The notes beneath the pieces are model-generated. The model made no database searches. It was not told the origin of the DNA and was given only the letters and a program-made list of their open reading frames with translations. 64,000 nucleotides of DNA. Source: Trissonchulus latispiculum. Its lineage: Eukaryota > Nematoda > Enoplea > Enoplida > Ironidae. A program made the translations under genes and the position numbers. Shown in pieces: positions 51,180 through 62,990 of this stretch. Positions within the stretch are counted from its first letter, which is position 1. Every line of letters starts with the position of its first letter. The stretch is taken from positions 26,495-90,494 of the forward strand of contig JASAND010019905.1 of assembly GCA_030248195.1 (NCBI GenBank), in the 5' to 3' direction.

Positions 51180-51330
51180 CGAACCTCCGATGAAAATTGA
51201 ACCCACGACATTTTGCGCACTACGCAATCGCTCTGCCGACTGAGCCACGGAAGAATAGTCTCAAGTCACCGTGTAGCTGAATAGTTAAGGCGTCGGACTT
51301 CGGATCAAAAGGTGGGGACAAGGAACGAGC
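51180..51330. repeat. Divergent pair of degraded tRNA-like sequences inside a repeat
   Basis: On the plus strand from about 51,267, CACCGTGTAGCTGAATAGTT then AAGGCGTCGGACTTCGGATC resembles the 5' two thirds of tRNA-Arg (loop CTTCGGA, anticodon TCG); its T arm is lost. On the minus strand, ending at about 51,252, CCGTGGCTCAGTCGGCAGAGCG followed by an anticodon-like hairpin and GTGGGTTCAA is another tRNA-like sequence. The 5' ends face each other with about 20 bp between. A more decayed copy is at 56,755-56,870. Likely a tRNA-derived SINE or pseudogene pair. Confidence 0.6.
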
Positions 51331-51591
51331 TTGGCACGACATCGTCAGCAATAGAGAAAGAGCTACTGTTTTGAAAAAGGTTAGCCAACATGTCAAGGTA
51401 AAGTATTTGGGGTGTGTAATAGTATGTGCCATATACACAGTTAGGCAGGCCGCCATAGTGCAAGTTTTGTTGCATAAAAATTGGTATTTAAAAAACCATT
51501 ACAGCTGTGGTGGGTTAACGATTTCGTCAAATCAGGAAGTTTTTTACCGCGAATGTATGATGTTACCAGACTAGTTTCTACAAGTTGAGAC

Positions 51592-51755
51592 AGATCGTTG
51601 GCCCATTAAGGGGGGCACTAAACTTTTGCCCCGACTTTGTTCGATTGGCCTACTTTTTGGCGAAGTTATAGAGCATACGTTTGGTCAAAAAATACTTGGT
51701 CGTTGGTTCTTAGCTGCCTTCCAGCCATGTGCAGGCGTCGCGTTTATGTGCCCCC
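51592..51755. repeat. TTAA/poly-G motif block within the duplication
   Basis: CCCATTAAGGGGGGCACTAA begins a block shared almost exactly with 57,762-57,925. It carries the TTAA-plus-G-run end motif of the interspersed family. Confidence 0.6.
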
Positions 51756-51859
51756 CATCCGATGTGTGGAACTAATGCACAAACAAAATGCAATGTTTCT
51801 TATAGATACCGATGGTATAACTGTCATCAATCTAAAAAACTGCGCCTCACTTTAACCAG

Positions 51860-51920
51860 AATGATGATGCTAATTGTAGTACTGCGGAAGTTGTTCCACA
51901 AGATGAAGCCATTATGATTG
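51860..51920 (+). CDS. Candidate exon (same unrecognised gene)
   Basis: 61 bp between TTTAACCAG and GTATGT, open in the phase that joins the exon at 52,193. The peptide contains NDDANCSTAEVVPQDEAIMI, which is acidic. The start phase does not match the end of the exon at 50,540 directly, so either another exon lies between or this acceptor is wrong (TTGTAG six codons later is the alternative). Confidence 0.4.
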
Positions 51921-52192
51921 GTATGTTAACAAATTCGGTTAGTGCGTTTTATACACTACGTACCTGCTGAAGTTTGTGTTAGTTATTTTTGTACAGCAAC
52001 TATGCAACTTAGAAAAGGTCGTCTGTTTAGCCGACTATTGCACAAGCAGTAAAAGTATAGATGAACAGGAAACTGTGACCACAATGAAAACTGCACACTT
52101 GTAATATGGAGCTTGTCACACTGTTTTGATTTGATAACAATTACTGTAAACAATTAAATAGAAACGTTAATGCCAAATTCAATGCTTTTTAG

Positions 52193-52359
52193 ATGAAGCT
52201 AACGACATGCAAACAGATAAGGGGGACTACATTCCTGCAAATTCAGTTAACAAAGGCAAAAACTGGAAACTGCTAAACGAAACGTACTTTCAAAAGAAAT
52301 CTCGTCCAAAGCCTACTGAAGCAGCTACACAGCAAAGAAATGTTCTATTTATTTCATAA
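52193..52359 (+). CDS. Candidate terminal exon of the unrecognised gene
   Basis: 167 bp after the acceptor AATGCTTTTTAG, open for 54 complete codons to TAA. The peptide (EANDMQTDKGDYIPANSV, then GKNWKLLNETYFQKKSRPKP) is hydrophilic with normal amino-acid balance, unlike surrounding random frames. The phase fits the end of the 51,860 exon. There is no recognised domain and no perfect AATAAA immediately downstream. Confidence 0.5.
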
Positions 52360-52636
52360 ACATTTAAAAACAGTAAAGACTTAAAACTATAATTTTGTAT
52401 TAGTTTTGTTGTTTATGACAACGATACAGCTTGGTTTTGTGGTAACGGGATTTGGTTGATAGGGTTATAGTCGTTTTAGTAACATTGAATTGTACGCTAT
52501 AACGTGTTAAAACATATTACATACAAAGAACTTATAGTGTTCCGTATATGATTCATAATATAGATCTATTTTAGATGGTAACGGTTCAGCAGGGAATCTC
52601 GTGGAATTGCATTCCAGCTCTTGAAATTTTTGACAG

Positions 52637-52760
52637 GCTCTTCTATTTCAAAATAGTGGGAACTCCTCAAGTGATATAAAACACAACACAACTGGATTAT
52701 GGGATCACAGTGACTACGTCTTTGGTTGTTTAGACAATATGCAGAAATTGTTTGACAGAG
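52637..52760 (+). CDS. Candidate further exon, 124 bp
   Basis: Bounded by TTTTTGACAG and GTAATA, open for 41 codons plus one base, the same end phase as the other candidate exons. The peptide contains NTTGLWDHSDYVFGCLDNMQ. It could be an alternative exon of the same locus or of a neighbouring gene. No partner exon downstream was found. Confidence 0.35.
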
Positions 52761-53070
52761 GTAATAATGGATGAACTAACTATATTTTGCATAATTTATT
52801 TCGATCGCAATGCGTTTACAGTCTTCATTCCCGGATCTAATTCAGTTTTACAAACATCTGTATTTATATGTTTGTATTGTACACAATAGTAAGCTCACAA
52901 CTCCTTGGATTTCTATTTCAACAAACATGATTTGTTCGACGTGGGTGTATAAGCTGGCTTCGTTGAACGTAACTTTGTAACGATTGGAAACAATTTATAA
53001 TTGTAGAAATTCACTATTTAACTGAAGTAATTAGCAGGCGGGCTGAATAACGTAAAAGTAGCTGATGTTG

Positions 53071-53115
<45 letters not shown>

Positions 53116-53290
53116 AACTGAAAGTGTTTTAACGGCGAGTAAAAAACGCTATTTTTGAATCCGTAATCGCTACCTTTGCCAGGTTGGACGTCGCTGAACT
53201 ACAGCAAAGTGACCACTCTATGAGCACAGAATTGGCAAGTACCCAACCGGACAATCAACCGGACAGAAGAATTTTTTTTCAGTATCCCAC
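52761..53290. other. Gene-free spacer with (TA)n
   Basis: A (TA)n microsatellite at about 53,076-53,115. No other feature seen. Confidence 0.5.
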
Positions 53291-53299
53291 TCTACCTGT

Positions 53300-53990
53300 G
53301 TAGGCCATATTCACCATGATCGCCGTTGGCAATGATGATATGGCCCCTAAGACAGACCTACATGGAAATACTCGTGGAAAGTTTTTGTGCTCGTACTCAC
53401 GCACACACATACGTATGCACATTTGTATCTGTATATGCTTATGTATATGTGTACAGTTGCATATGCACATGCATGTATATGCACATATCTGTACATATGT
53501 ACACATGCATATATAAATGCATGTATACGTGGATGTATAGAATTATCTTATTTATCGTAAGTTCACTTCTTCACGTGCACATTACGTGTTCACTGTTATT
53601 TTTGTATTGCTATTAAGCATGACTCTCACAATACAAAGGTTTGTACTGTTAAATGTGTGTATATAAATATACGTATATATGTTTGTTATGTACAGTTTCT
53701 AATTGTATACAATTCCAAATTGTACAAGAAATTTTGTACATTTCATGAACAATTTCTTGCCAACTTTTGGTCCGCATACATAACGCGTGTACACTGTTGT
53801 TTATGCATTACTCTGCGCATATTAAGCATGACTCTCATAAGGTTTACAGGGCATTAAGTTTTTGCTTATTAGTGTCTATACATGTAGATACATTAATTTG
53901 AAATTATCTACAAGGCTTAAAAAGTGCTTGCACAACTAAAATTCTACGAGCATTTTTGGTTGTGCGATTTTGTACTTTATTTATCTATTT
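53300..53990. repeat. Interspersed repeat with CACATACGTATGCA microsatellite, copy 1
   Basis: TTCACCATGATCGCCG...GATATGGCCCCTAAG starts a repeat whose core is an alternating purine-pyrimidine tract (TATATGCACATGCATG-like). It ends with GCATATTAAGCATGACTCTC and ATTCTACGAGCATTTTTGG. The same order recurs at 63,175-63,925. Confidence 0.75.
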
Positions 53991-55301
53991 GTGCTTTTTT
54001 ACTTTGTCAAGTTTTACTTCTAAATTACTACATTTTTCTAATAAATATCTGAAATTGCTAAAAAACGAACAAACAACAAATAGTTCGACACCGAAACACT
54101 GCTTTTATCGCGCCACATACCCAACGCATCTATAGTTGTTGCAAATTTGTGAATGCTATAACAATATAATCGTTTTTTAATCAATTTTTAAAATGTACAG
54201 AAATTCGTATTGAACGGTCTTTGAAGTTTTTGTTGTTTGAAACAAAACCAACACGTCATTTCCTGTGTTGCTGCGTTGTTTGAACATATTCTTAAACAAC
54301 TGGCTTGTTTATTTCAGCGTCCGCCCAGGTCTTGTGTAGTTTGTGTGCTCTCCTGTTTTTGGAACTGCCGTCTTGGAGAGGAACGTCAGTAGCCTGTCAT
54401 GAGAAGGATACATAACTTCAGTTGGGCATCGTATGCATATAAAATTGCATACGATTTTACTACGTGACGTTTTATGCTAACTTGTAAGTACTACAACTAT
54501 AAAGGGCACCTCCTAATGTCAACTTATGAATAGTTATATTATGATTTTATGTTTTCCATGTAACCTAACAAAACCTATCGTTTTTTGCCACAAATTCTAA
54601 GTGATATGTTTAGATTTATGCAACAATCAAGTAATTAGATTTATTTCCTTTGGTATTAGTATTTGCGCCACTTCCCTATATATGAGTATGTAAACAACGA
54701 AGCGTTGGTACGTTTTCTAACGTTAGGTCTAACTTCTAACCGTCCCCCACATTTGACGGGGTCGAACCCGCACATGCTTTTTGTTAGCTGATATGGCGTT
54801 GGTCCACTGTTTTACCAATCTGTTAAGTTTACAACTATTAGGGATGCCATTGTAAAATGCTACGTTTCCGATGTGGGAATTTTTGAGATCTGTTGTAATG
54901 ACATTTGTTTTCAAAAACTTCACTTAACAACGAATTTGTTTATAAACACCTCTGTCTATAAAAACATTCTTAGTGAAACAACGTTCACCTATCATATGGG
55001 AGCTTTACAGATTAACTTTCAAAATCTAAAAGTTTAAATTTTATCATTTAAATTTTTGTTTCAGACTTCCAGTTGCTGTTCTGGATTCCTAAGGGCTATG
55101 AGTGTGGAGTAACCTGAAACGTCGTCCAGTGCCTACTTGTGGCCAGTCCTGTGACCAGATGTGTTGTTCAGACGGTATGCTAACACACAGCAGTGCACTT
55201 GTAGTTTGCAGGGGCTGCAACTATTATGACTGAAGGTAGAGAATCACCATTTTTGACCATAGCACACCTGGTACAGTATCACGTACCTTCAAGTGCCCAG
55301 G
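53991..55301. other. Gene-free region
   Basis: A B-box-like GGGTTCGACCCC on the minus strand near 54,765, with TTGGTAAAACAGTGG about 55 nt upstream of it, hints at another tRNA-derived remnant, but stems do not pair well. A 24-bp stretch at 55,213-55,236 is flanked by TTTGCAG and GTAGAG and might be a micro-exon. Neither is secure. Confidence 0.35.
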
Positions 55302-55421
55302 TTCCATGTACGATGTAGAAACAGTCCTCTGAAACGTTTAGCCCTCGACATCAGAGTACTGTGTTGCACACATTACCTGCAAATATGCTAAAATTTTCTT
55401 GTGCTTTTTTGCAAATTTTAG

Positions 55422-55530
55422 GCTGTATCAAGCCCATTGCCAATTCCGAAAACTATCATCCCTACAAATCGAACCGATGTTCTGAGAGCTAAACGACAGG
55501 AAGCTCTGGTTGCACAAAGTACCTGTGAAG
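55422..55530 (+). pseudogene. Duplicated exon copy, probably non-functional
   Basis: Counterpart of the exon at 50,540. A 1-bp indel near the start changes the entry phase. The donor reads GGCATGT (GC donor) instead of GGTATGC, and downstream exons are missing. The reading frame over the conserved core is still open. Confidence 0.5.
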
Positions 55531-56639
55531 GCATGTATTTATATCCTATCGTAATTAATTTGCTTATTTAACATTAATTACTATAATCATTAGCGTTGTC
55601 GTGCCATGAAAGCAGTCCAAAATTCAGCAGCATTCCAAAAAGCATGCCTGTTATATTCTGTTCATTCACACTGCTATACTCTGTATAGACAACCTCACTA
55701 CTGTAAACCACTAGACACTAAATCCTTTCTCCTACACCTTGTCAATCTCTAAATATACTTCAATCTGTCACAACAAATACATGAAAGTTATCTCAAGTTA
55801 CCTTGCAACCGTCGCAGTTAATCAACTTTTCCTGTATAAGATTCCTTTTATACTGAATATATTTCCTTATATACTAAATAGCTTATTTCCTTTTAGCTGA
55901 GCCATACAAAAAGTCAGCTTAAATGACTCTGTTTTCCAAAATTTAAACAAAAGAGATCTTCCAAAATCTCCCTTTCCTCCACTATTATTCCTCACCTAAC
56001 TCCCATGAAATTCTACTCAATGTCAAAATTCTAAAAAAACAAAACTTAGCTTTTAGTTGACCAACCGTCCTCTTCACGTGTAGGATGCAAATCCCACAAA
56101 CATCCCTCGACCCACATGCCGTACTTAGGGTTTGCATAAAAATAATTTTTCGCATATGCTGCAGTTTTGAGAAATAGATGTTTAAAACCGATGCTCTCAG
56201 AAAAGTCAGTTAACTTCGAACAGCCAGTTGAGTATAATGAGTAATGTAGAATATTTATAAGCTTTAATGAGGTTTAATCAAATCCAAAACTAAGAAAAAA
56301 GAAGAAGAAACTTTAGAAATCGTTTAAAAGGAATCAGCACCTTAAACGAATTGATATTAAACTTGCTTTGAATTCTTTGAACTTGAATTGAATTTGATTC
56401 TAAAACCTAATCTACATTTTCGGAAATATTAAATTCTTTGGAAAGAGTATTTTCTCGAATTTCAAGGATACTTTTCCAGTACGAGCAAGCATTAGGCTTT
56501 AAACAAGATTGTAAAATCAGACAAAATTGATTTCAAGATGAAGTGTGGCAACGTTGTTCAAACTTAAAAATCGATTTCGATTCCTCAAATTGCGTGAGGT
56601 GGATGCAGGAGTATGATGTTTAGGATGGCAAAGTAAAGC

Positions 56640-57085
56640 TTTGATTTGCGACAAATTGTGCTATTTATGATTATGGACAAGCCTTGAAAACTTAATAGAG
56701 ATATAAATGCAAAAGAAGAAGGAAGTATAAGGATGAAGTAAAAAATCGAACTGTGAAATGAACCCACGACGTTTTGCGCACTACGCAAACGTACGATGAG
56801 CCACGGAAGAAAGTAAGCCACCGTGTAGGATAGTTAGGTGTGGGATTCGGATCGAAAAGGTGGGGGGACGAAAGGGTTGGCACACATCGTAGAATAGAGA
56901 AAAAGCTACTGTTTGAAAAGGTAGAACTATAAGGTATTTGGGGTGTGTAAAATGTGCATCACAGTAGCAGCGAGAGTGGTTAGGAAAAAATGGGTTTTTT
57001 TTAAAAACCATCACAGCTGTGGTTGGTTAACGATTTCATCAAATCAGGAAATGTTATACCGCGAATGTATGATGTTACCAGACTT
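56640..57085. repeat. Decayed tRNA-like repeat copy
   Basis: Matches 51,060-51,570 with many deletions (for example GAGCCACGGAAGAAAGTAAG, CACCGTGTAGGATAG), and ends at the conserved ACCGCGAATGTATGATGTTA. The cloverleaf potential is lost. Confidence 0.6.
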
Positions 57086-57750
57086 ACATGTTAAAAGTAT
57101 TCCGGCTGTCGACCGTTGCTTCCTTCTACAGCTATGACAGGTGAAAGTTTAAAATTAGGCAAAAAGTTGCGAAGTGACCGTTAACCGTTTTCGATAAATT
57201 AGCAGCCCCTAGCCTTCACCAGTTTTTAAGCAATTATTAAGCTATAATAGGGGTAAGATGTAGCTAGGCTGCAAAGATTTTCTTTTTTCCGGCTAGTGTG
57301 TAGCTCAGTTTTTGTAAGAATAACGTTTATTTTATCCCCAAAAAGTCAGCAAACTACATTAAAAATGGGGTCGAAAACTTTACTGTCTCTGAGTTTCCCA
57401 AAAAGCTGATAGCGTTCTTTGAACTGGTGAATCCGAACAAGAATTCTGGTTTTAGACATTACGCTTCCTTTGTTCAGAATACTTTTACAACTTAGTCTTA
57501 GAGCTTTTTGGAAATCCGACACCCATACTTCGAGAAAACAATCTGGCATTTCAAAACGTTGGATGAGGCTTAGTGATCTAAAACTTCCTGCCCATCTTGG
57601 GACTCTTACTGTATTGTAATATGCAAAGTTTCATGCGTTTTTGTCAAAGTGCTTTGGAGTACTCACAGCCTTCAAACAACAGCGACAATGTAGATAATGT
57701 AATCTGGCACTGCAAACGTAGGAATTAACGAAATCCCGTAGTTTTCACAC
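57085..57750. repeat. Insertion carrying 'GAGCTAGCACAC' family copy 3
   Basis: Absent from the other segmental copy, so inserted after duplication or lost there. Inverted family landmarks (TTAGCAGCCCCTAGCCTTC) are followed by a 67-codon minus-strand ORF whose SILNKGSVMS segment resembles RILNEGSVRS in the ORF at 60,988-61,209 next to copy 4. This hints at a common ancestral coding part. Confidence 0.5.
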
Positions 57751-57930
57751 AAGTTTAAACAGATCGTTGGCCCATTAAGGGGGGGACTAAACTTTTGCCC
57801 CGACTTTGTCCGATTGGCCTACTTTTTGGCGAAGTTATAGAGCAAAGGTGTGGTCAAAAAATACTTGGTCGTTGGTTCTTAGCTGCCTTCCAGCCATGTG
57901 CAGGCGTCGCGTTTATGTGCCTGACCCCCC

Positions 57931-58635
57931 CCCTTTTTCACAACTACCGACACAATTAATTAAAAATCAAAAAGACCCTAGCTTCAAGCTTGTCATTGAC
58001 CAATATGATTTGCACATGTGCCCCTATCTGCGGAAAAATACTAGACGTCTGTATATTATCTGCGTCTAAGGGAATTACTGTTCGGAAGTTTCGGCAAAAT
58101 TTTGAAAATCTTTCGTTAACGAAAGCAATATTTTATTACTGGTGCGAGCTATGAGGCTGTAATTTGGCAAATACAGAGGCCCTATAGGAGTACTCATTTG
58201 TGCCAAATGGCAAGAAATTCTGCCGCGTGAAAATTTTTTTATGTCAACTTTAATCTTTAAAATTGACAAAATCGCCTTTTTTGGGCATTAGTACCCCAGA
58301 AATCAAAAAAACCAAATTTTTTGAAATTAAAATTTGTTGAGATATTTGAACTCAGCGTGGTTGAAAACACACCCACAAACGATTCCAGCTCGATTAGTGA
58401 AGGTTTGCGACTTCTATGGCTGCAGATAGCCTTTACACAGGATCCGACAGACTGAAAATGGCGATTTTGGCAATTTTTGAAGATTAAAGTAACATATTGG
58501 ATGAAACTGTTTATTCTCAAGTGACATAGAAGCTGAGATATAAAAACAAGACTGCAAGTTCAGTACTTTTAAATTCGAAATGTATGTGGAAACTGAAAAT
58601 TTTAATTTTGGCAATTGACTTCAATTGAAACTATT
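57931..58635. other. Gene-free spacer
   Basis: AT-rich. Several overlapping short ORFs but no protein character on either strand. Confidence 0.4.
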
Positions 58636-58639
58636 TTTA

Positions 58640-58865
58640 AACGTGGACTGAAAGTAAACTATTGCATCATCGACTGAAACTGAAACTATTTTGCATCACC
58701 GACTGAAACTGAAACTAAAACTGAAATTAATTTGGACCGACGACTGAAACTGAAACTAAAACTGAAATTATTTGGGATGACGGGTGAACCTGAAACTGAA
58801 ATTGAAACTATTTTTGTATCCGACTGAAACTGAAACTGAAACAAAAATGGGCTACTGAAACAACA
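58640..58865. repeat. CTGAAA-rich tract
   Basis: GACTGAAACTGAAACTxAAAC repeats with TATTTTGCATC or TTTGGACCGAC interruptions, like the tract at 43,195. Confidence 0.85.
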
Positions 58866-58984
58866 AACTGGTGTTTGTCCAGGTATAAGGCATGGCCATC
58901 TGTGCCGCATTGGTCTACTATGGAGAAAGAATCAAGTGTAATCCTAAAAATGACTTCATCAGGTCAGAGCAGAGAGTTAAACGT

Positions 58985-59115
58985 GGTTGGGGGGCCACTA
59001 GTTACACTAAAAGTTCGATGTTAGAAAAGCTAGCTAGTTTTTTGCCACATAATAGCATTAGGTCTGACCAAAATAGTTAATAGTTTCAAGGAATTCCACT
59101 TAGCGTGTGGAGCCT
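58985..59115. repeat. Second copy of the 49,590 repeat
   Basis: GGGGGGCCACTAGTTACAC is followed by AAAAGTTCGATGTTAGAAAAG and TTTTGCCACATAATAG. The TTAA at its start is lost. Confidence 0.65.
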
Positions 59116-59299
59116 TTGCAAGTTTGTTTTTCAGAGTTGGCAAATGGGACGAACTCTCCGATCCCATCCCATCCCATATCACCAAATTTTCAAATTCACC
59201 GTCCCATCTCATCCCACTTGACCGAAGTTGCTTTTTAAAATCCGATATAATCCCACTTGTAGTATTTGACCCTACAATTGCTGTAGCATTGAAATAATG

Positions 59300-60310
59300 G
59301 CTTAAGGCGGTGGTATCCTTTTCTGCACTGATTTTTTAATAGCTACACATGAACTTTCGCAATTTTGAGAGTTGAAAAAAAGCTTTACACAACATTTTCA
59401 AGCAAACCAGTAAATACGAAACCAGCAAAATTTGCAAAAAATTGCAAAATTTTCGGCATACCGGCCAACGCTAAATATAGACCGTCAATGTTTGAACCTC
59501 GATTTCTCCAAACTATAAAATCTGCTGAAATGTTTTGTGCCGTGACAAGAAGGACATGTGGGCCGAGGGACCTTTTTTGGATTCGACTTAAACAGTGTAT
59601 TCATGCTCCAGAAAATTCGCCAAATGTACGACGCTGCAACTTCGCATTGAGTATTTTCGCAACTGGGGAAGGGCTACTGATTCAAGTCAAAAAAGTTTGA
59701 CCCCCCCCTTGTCAACAATTGTCCGAGACAATAGGAGTGGTCGCCTTTGGATGGAGCAGACAGCGATGGACGCATCGCAGGCCTTGGTAAAACGCCCCGG
59801 GTAATTGCAGAGTCAATTGCTCCACGTCAGCCTTCCCTCAGGCATAATTATAAATTGTTCCGACTGGCACTATTCCTAATCGGATTAAATACAACTGGGG
59901 TTTGGCGTAACCAAAACAATTGTACCTCCGCAATAGTGTAAATTTTCATTTTGCCAAAACGTACGCGAATCCATGGGGTAGTTTTTGAGAAATCGATGTT
60001 CAAACAAAATAATTGCAGTTTTGCAAAATAGCGTTTTCGGCCAAATAGCTTAAAGCAAGGAATTCCAGCTAATCGGCATTGATTGTATAAATTGTGCAGA
60101 AAATAGGTCTATAAGTATAAACCGATTCAGTTAATTAATTAACGTTAAGTTAATTAACCGATTAATCAAAATTGTTCGTAACATTTGGCAGTAATTTTTA
60201 AAACCTTTCCTCAAAAATGGCCATTTTTGACCAGCAAAATCATAGCTCAAAGCAATAAAAGCATAAATGTTCATTTTTTCACAATAATTGCGCCTAAGAA
60301 GCCACACATT
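59300..60310. mobile_element. Diverged copy of the 16,311 TIR element
   Basis: Shares ACTTTCGCAATTTT, GGACATGTGGGCCGAGG and a TTTTGAGAAATCGATGTTCAA segment in the same order as the element at 16,311-17,328. A GACCCCCCCCTTGTC motif near 59,700 marks an inserted segment. Terminal repeats are not intact. Confidence 0.6.
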
Positions 60311-61009
60311 TCGTAGACAATTAATCATGGAACTGAACAGACATTTTCATGCCCAATTTACCAAAATATTGCACTGTTTCAAAATTTGGAAACGCAATTT
60401 GAAGTCGTTATAGGGCGGAATGATCCCACGAAATCCCACTGATACCACGTAGGATGAGTTTTGAATCCCATCCCATCCTATCCCATACCAGATGCCAACA
60501 CTGGTGTTATCGGTCCAAAACTGGCCATGACATGCATATGTATAAAGTTGAACGCTCTGTGCAAGGTACAGGGTCCAAATTTTGCAGAGGTAGTCCTGGC
60601 ATATAATGCTTTCATATCGTATAAAACAATCCTTTGAAAATTGTGCACTTTTCTTGGGCGTGGTAGGTCCATACGGGTGGCGGTTAACTAAGGTTTTATC
60701 AGCGGTGGTCAATCAAATGAGACCAAATTTTCTGGAATTAGTACTCCAAGTCTATGTCTCAATTCAGTGAAAATTACTTGATTTCGTTAATCCCTATCAT
60801 CGCAGTGCTAACTTACGTTATCAATATTGTCGCTGTTATTTGCTGGCATTTTAAAGATGTGAGTCAAATACTCAAACGTACTCTGGCAGAATCGTGTGAG
60901 ACTTTGCACATTATAAGCCAGTGGCTGTACCAAGATGTGCAGAAAGTTAGGTCACTAAGGCTCGTTCCAGTGTTTAGATAAGCTACCTTGCTTTCTCAAA
61001 GTATGAGCG
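60311..61009. other. Gene-free region with GGGATGGG-type repeats
   Basis: ATCCCATCCCATCCTATCCC near 60,464 matches in style CCCATCCCATCCCATA near 59,160. The 75-codon ORF at 60,754-60,981 is hydrophobic at its N-terminus but unrecognised. Confidence 0.4.
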
Positions 61010-61440
61010 AAGATCGCTCCAAAAAGGTCCAAAACAAATGTAAGCGCATACTGAACGAAGGAAGCGTAAGATCATATTTAGATGCAACAGGTCAAAGAAC
61101 ACTTGTAAGCACCTTTTCGGCAAAATCGGAAACAAAAAAGTTTTTAACCCCATTTTTACTGCGCTTAGCTATATACATTTTCAGGCCTAAAAGTAATGAT
61201 TATTTTTAAACAAAAACTGAGCTAGCACACACACACTAACCAGAAAACCAAAACCCTCGAAACTTAGCCACAGTTTGTTCCTACTAGAGCCTAATAACTG
61301 GTAAAAAGCTGGGGTAGGCTAGGGGCTACCAATTGTATTAGATCAAAAACGGCGCACGGCCACTTTGCAACTTTTTGCCAAATTTCAAACTTTACGTGTT
61401 ACTGCGGAACGAGGAAGCAACACTCGGAAGCCGGAATACT
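61010..61440. repeat. Interspersed family 'GAGCTAGCACAC', copy 4
   Basis: Contains GAGCTAGCACAC, AACTGGTAAAAAGCTGGGGT and AGGCTAGGGGCTAC in the same order as copy 1. Upstream it includes a segment whose translation resembles that next to copy 3. Confidence 0.7.
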
Positions 61441-62589
61441 TTTAATGTTAGTACTAGTAACAGTTAACAGTTAACATTCGTGGCAAAAAGTTTCAGAATT
61501 GGTCAAACCGTTAATCCATCATAGCTGAAAAAATCTTTTTTGAAAAAATCCATTTTTTGCTCCAAAATTTGTACTTAGGTATCATGCCAAAATCGCTGTA
61601 TATATGAGATATATTGTTGCTCCCCCTAAAATTTGAAATTTAATTTATGTTGGCTACCGTTGGGCAAAAAAGTAGCTCTCTGTGACGATGTCGTGCCAAC
61701 TCGTTTGTAGCCACCCATAAACAGTTTTTGGCAATTTCTGGCTGTAGGGCAGCAACTGCATAGTCATGTCAATAAACACTTGAAAGATGTTGTTGAGCTC
61801 ACATTTTCCTTTAAAAAGCATCTTGCCAGCTTTCATTATCGAGAGATACAAGCCAAGTATTGTCATCTTACTGTCGACAACTTGTCATTTTTGGAATTTC
61901 AAATAACCCGTCATTTCTTACCAAAATTCCTTCATCTTCTTCAAAAAAGGAATGTTAACCACAACTAATAGCACCTTGACATGAATTTCTCTCAACGCAC
62001 GTTAGGCGGGATAAGGTGCGGCTAAGGACTCTGCACGGTCCGGGAAAATGGTCCACATACAATTCAGCTGTAGGGGCTTCGCGAATTGATGTTGAAGTAA
62101 AGTCAATACAGAGTTGTAAGCGGGTACCAATTTCGGCCCGTTACCTGCCCCGCCATCCGCAAAGTGGTACCCGCCCCGCTTTGTCCCGCTACCCGTGACA
62201 CAAGGTACCCGCAAAATTACTCTCAAAAAATTTCATTTTTTCATTTTCATATGATTTCTTGTAATGTTTGGGAGTGGTTGCCGTAGTTTGTAGTACAAAT
62301 TAAATATGAAATGTATTTTTTGTTAATTTTGTACTTTTGAACACTAAAGTAATACATATATAATTGCTTATGCTGATATGCTTTTAATTTCGCGTTTCTT
62401 AGTCTACGGACTATTACTAAATTTTGCACTTGAAATTATCGGAAACTAAAGTTGTAGTACTTGTTGAGTTAAGATAGCTTTGTATATATAGCTATAGTAC
62501 AGCTTTGTATTAATTTGACCCTGCAGGCTTCGATTCATTATGAAGATGCGGGAAAACATTCAGATAGTTTATTCTGACACTCTTTAACA
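61441..62589. other. Gene-free region
   Basis: GGTACCCGC/GCGGGTACC-like motifs cluster at about 62,118-62,215. No gene is supported. Confidence 0.4.
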
Positions 62590-62990
62590 TCCTACCAGTT
62601 TTGGGTCTTGTAAAAGTTTGGGGACTTGCAAAAGTTGCCATTTTTGAGGAAATCAGTATATACCGCCGCGAGTGCTCCCTAAAATCACAAAATAAAGACC
62701 TAAAGTAGGCTTTCCCCATTAAAAGCTACGCTAACTTTTTGTTTACATCAGTTGTCAAACATAGAACCAAATAAAACTCCATACTCAAGGATGTTCAGGT
62801 GTGAATTGTCTTTACCTTTTCGTTTTCGCCAATTTTTATAATTGCATGCAATTAATAACTGTTTACTGTTTACTGAACAAAAGGGCCTAAAATTTAAAGT
62901 CGATCTGCAGGATACATGTGACAAAATTTTGTGTGAAAATGAGTACAATCAGTAACAATAACATTTTTCATAGTGGACCCCCTTAAGCTA
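62590..62990. mobile_element. Interspersed family, copy 3, ending in poly-C plus TTAA
   Basis: Same orientation as the copy at 13,640-14,215. Ends CATAGTGGACCCCCTTAAG. Landmarks TGCATGCAATTAATAACTG and GTGACAAAATTTTGTGTGA are kept. Confidence 0.7.

Larger units (their letters stand above)
50416..51755. repeat. Segmental duplication, copy 1
   Basis: Blocks of this segment recur in the same order at 55,302-57,930. They are the exon with flanking introns (50,416-50,733 versus 55,304-55,626), the tRNA-like repeat (51,060-51,570 versus 56,640-57,085), and the block GATCGTTGGCCCATTAAGG...GTGCAGGCGTCGCG (51,592-51,750 versus 57,762-57,925). Copy 2 is longer because of insertions between blocks. Confidence 0.8.
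55302..57930. repeat. Segmental duplication, copy 2 (with insertions)
   Basis: Order matches copy 1 (50,416-51,755), with about 1 kb of extra DNA at 55,627-56,640 and about 670 bp at 57,085-57,750. The second insertion includes a GAGCTAGCACAC-family copy. The terminal exons of copy 1 (51,860 onward) have no counterpart here. Confidence 0.8.

Noticed and set aside
53279..53616. ORFs with repeated Cys/Tyr/Ile/His peptides (also 63,089-63,508)
   Set aside because: Alternating purine-pyrimidine microsatellite read in frame.
54729..54850. tRNA on the minus strand
   Set aside because: A good B box and a weak A box are present, but the acceptor and D stems do not pair convincingly.
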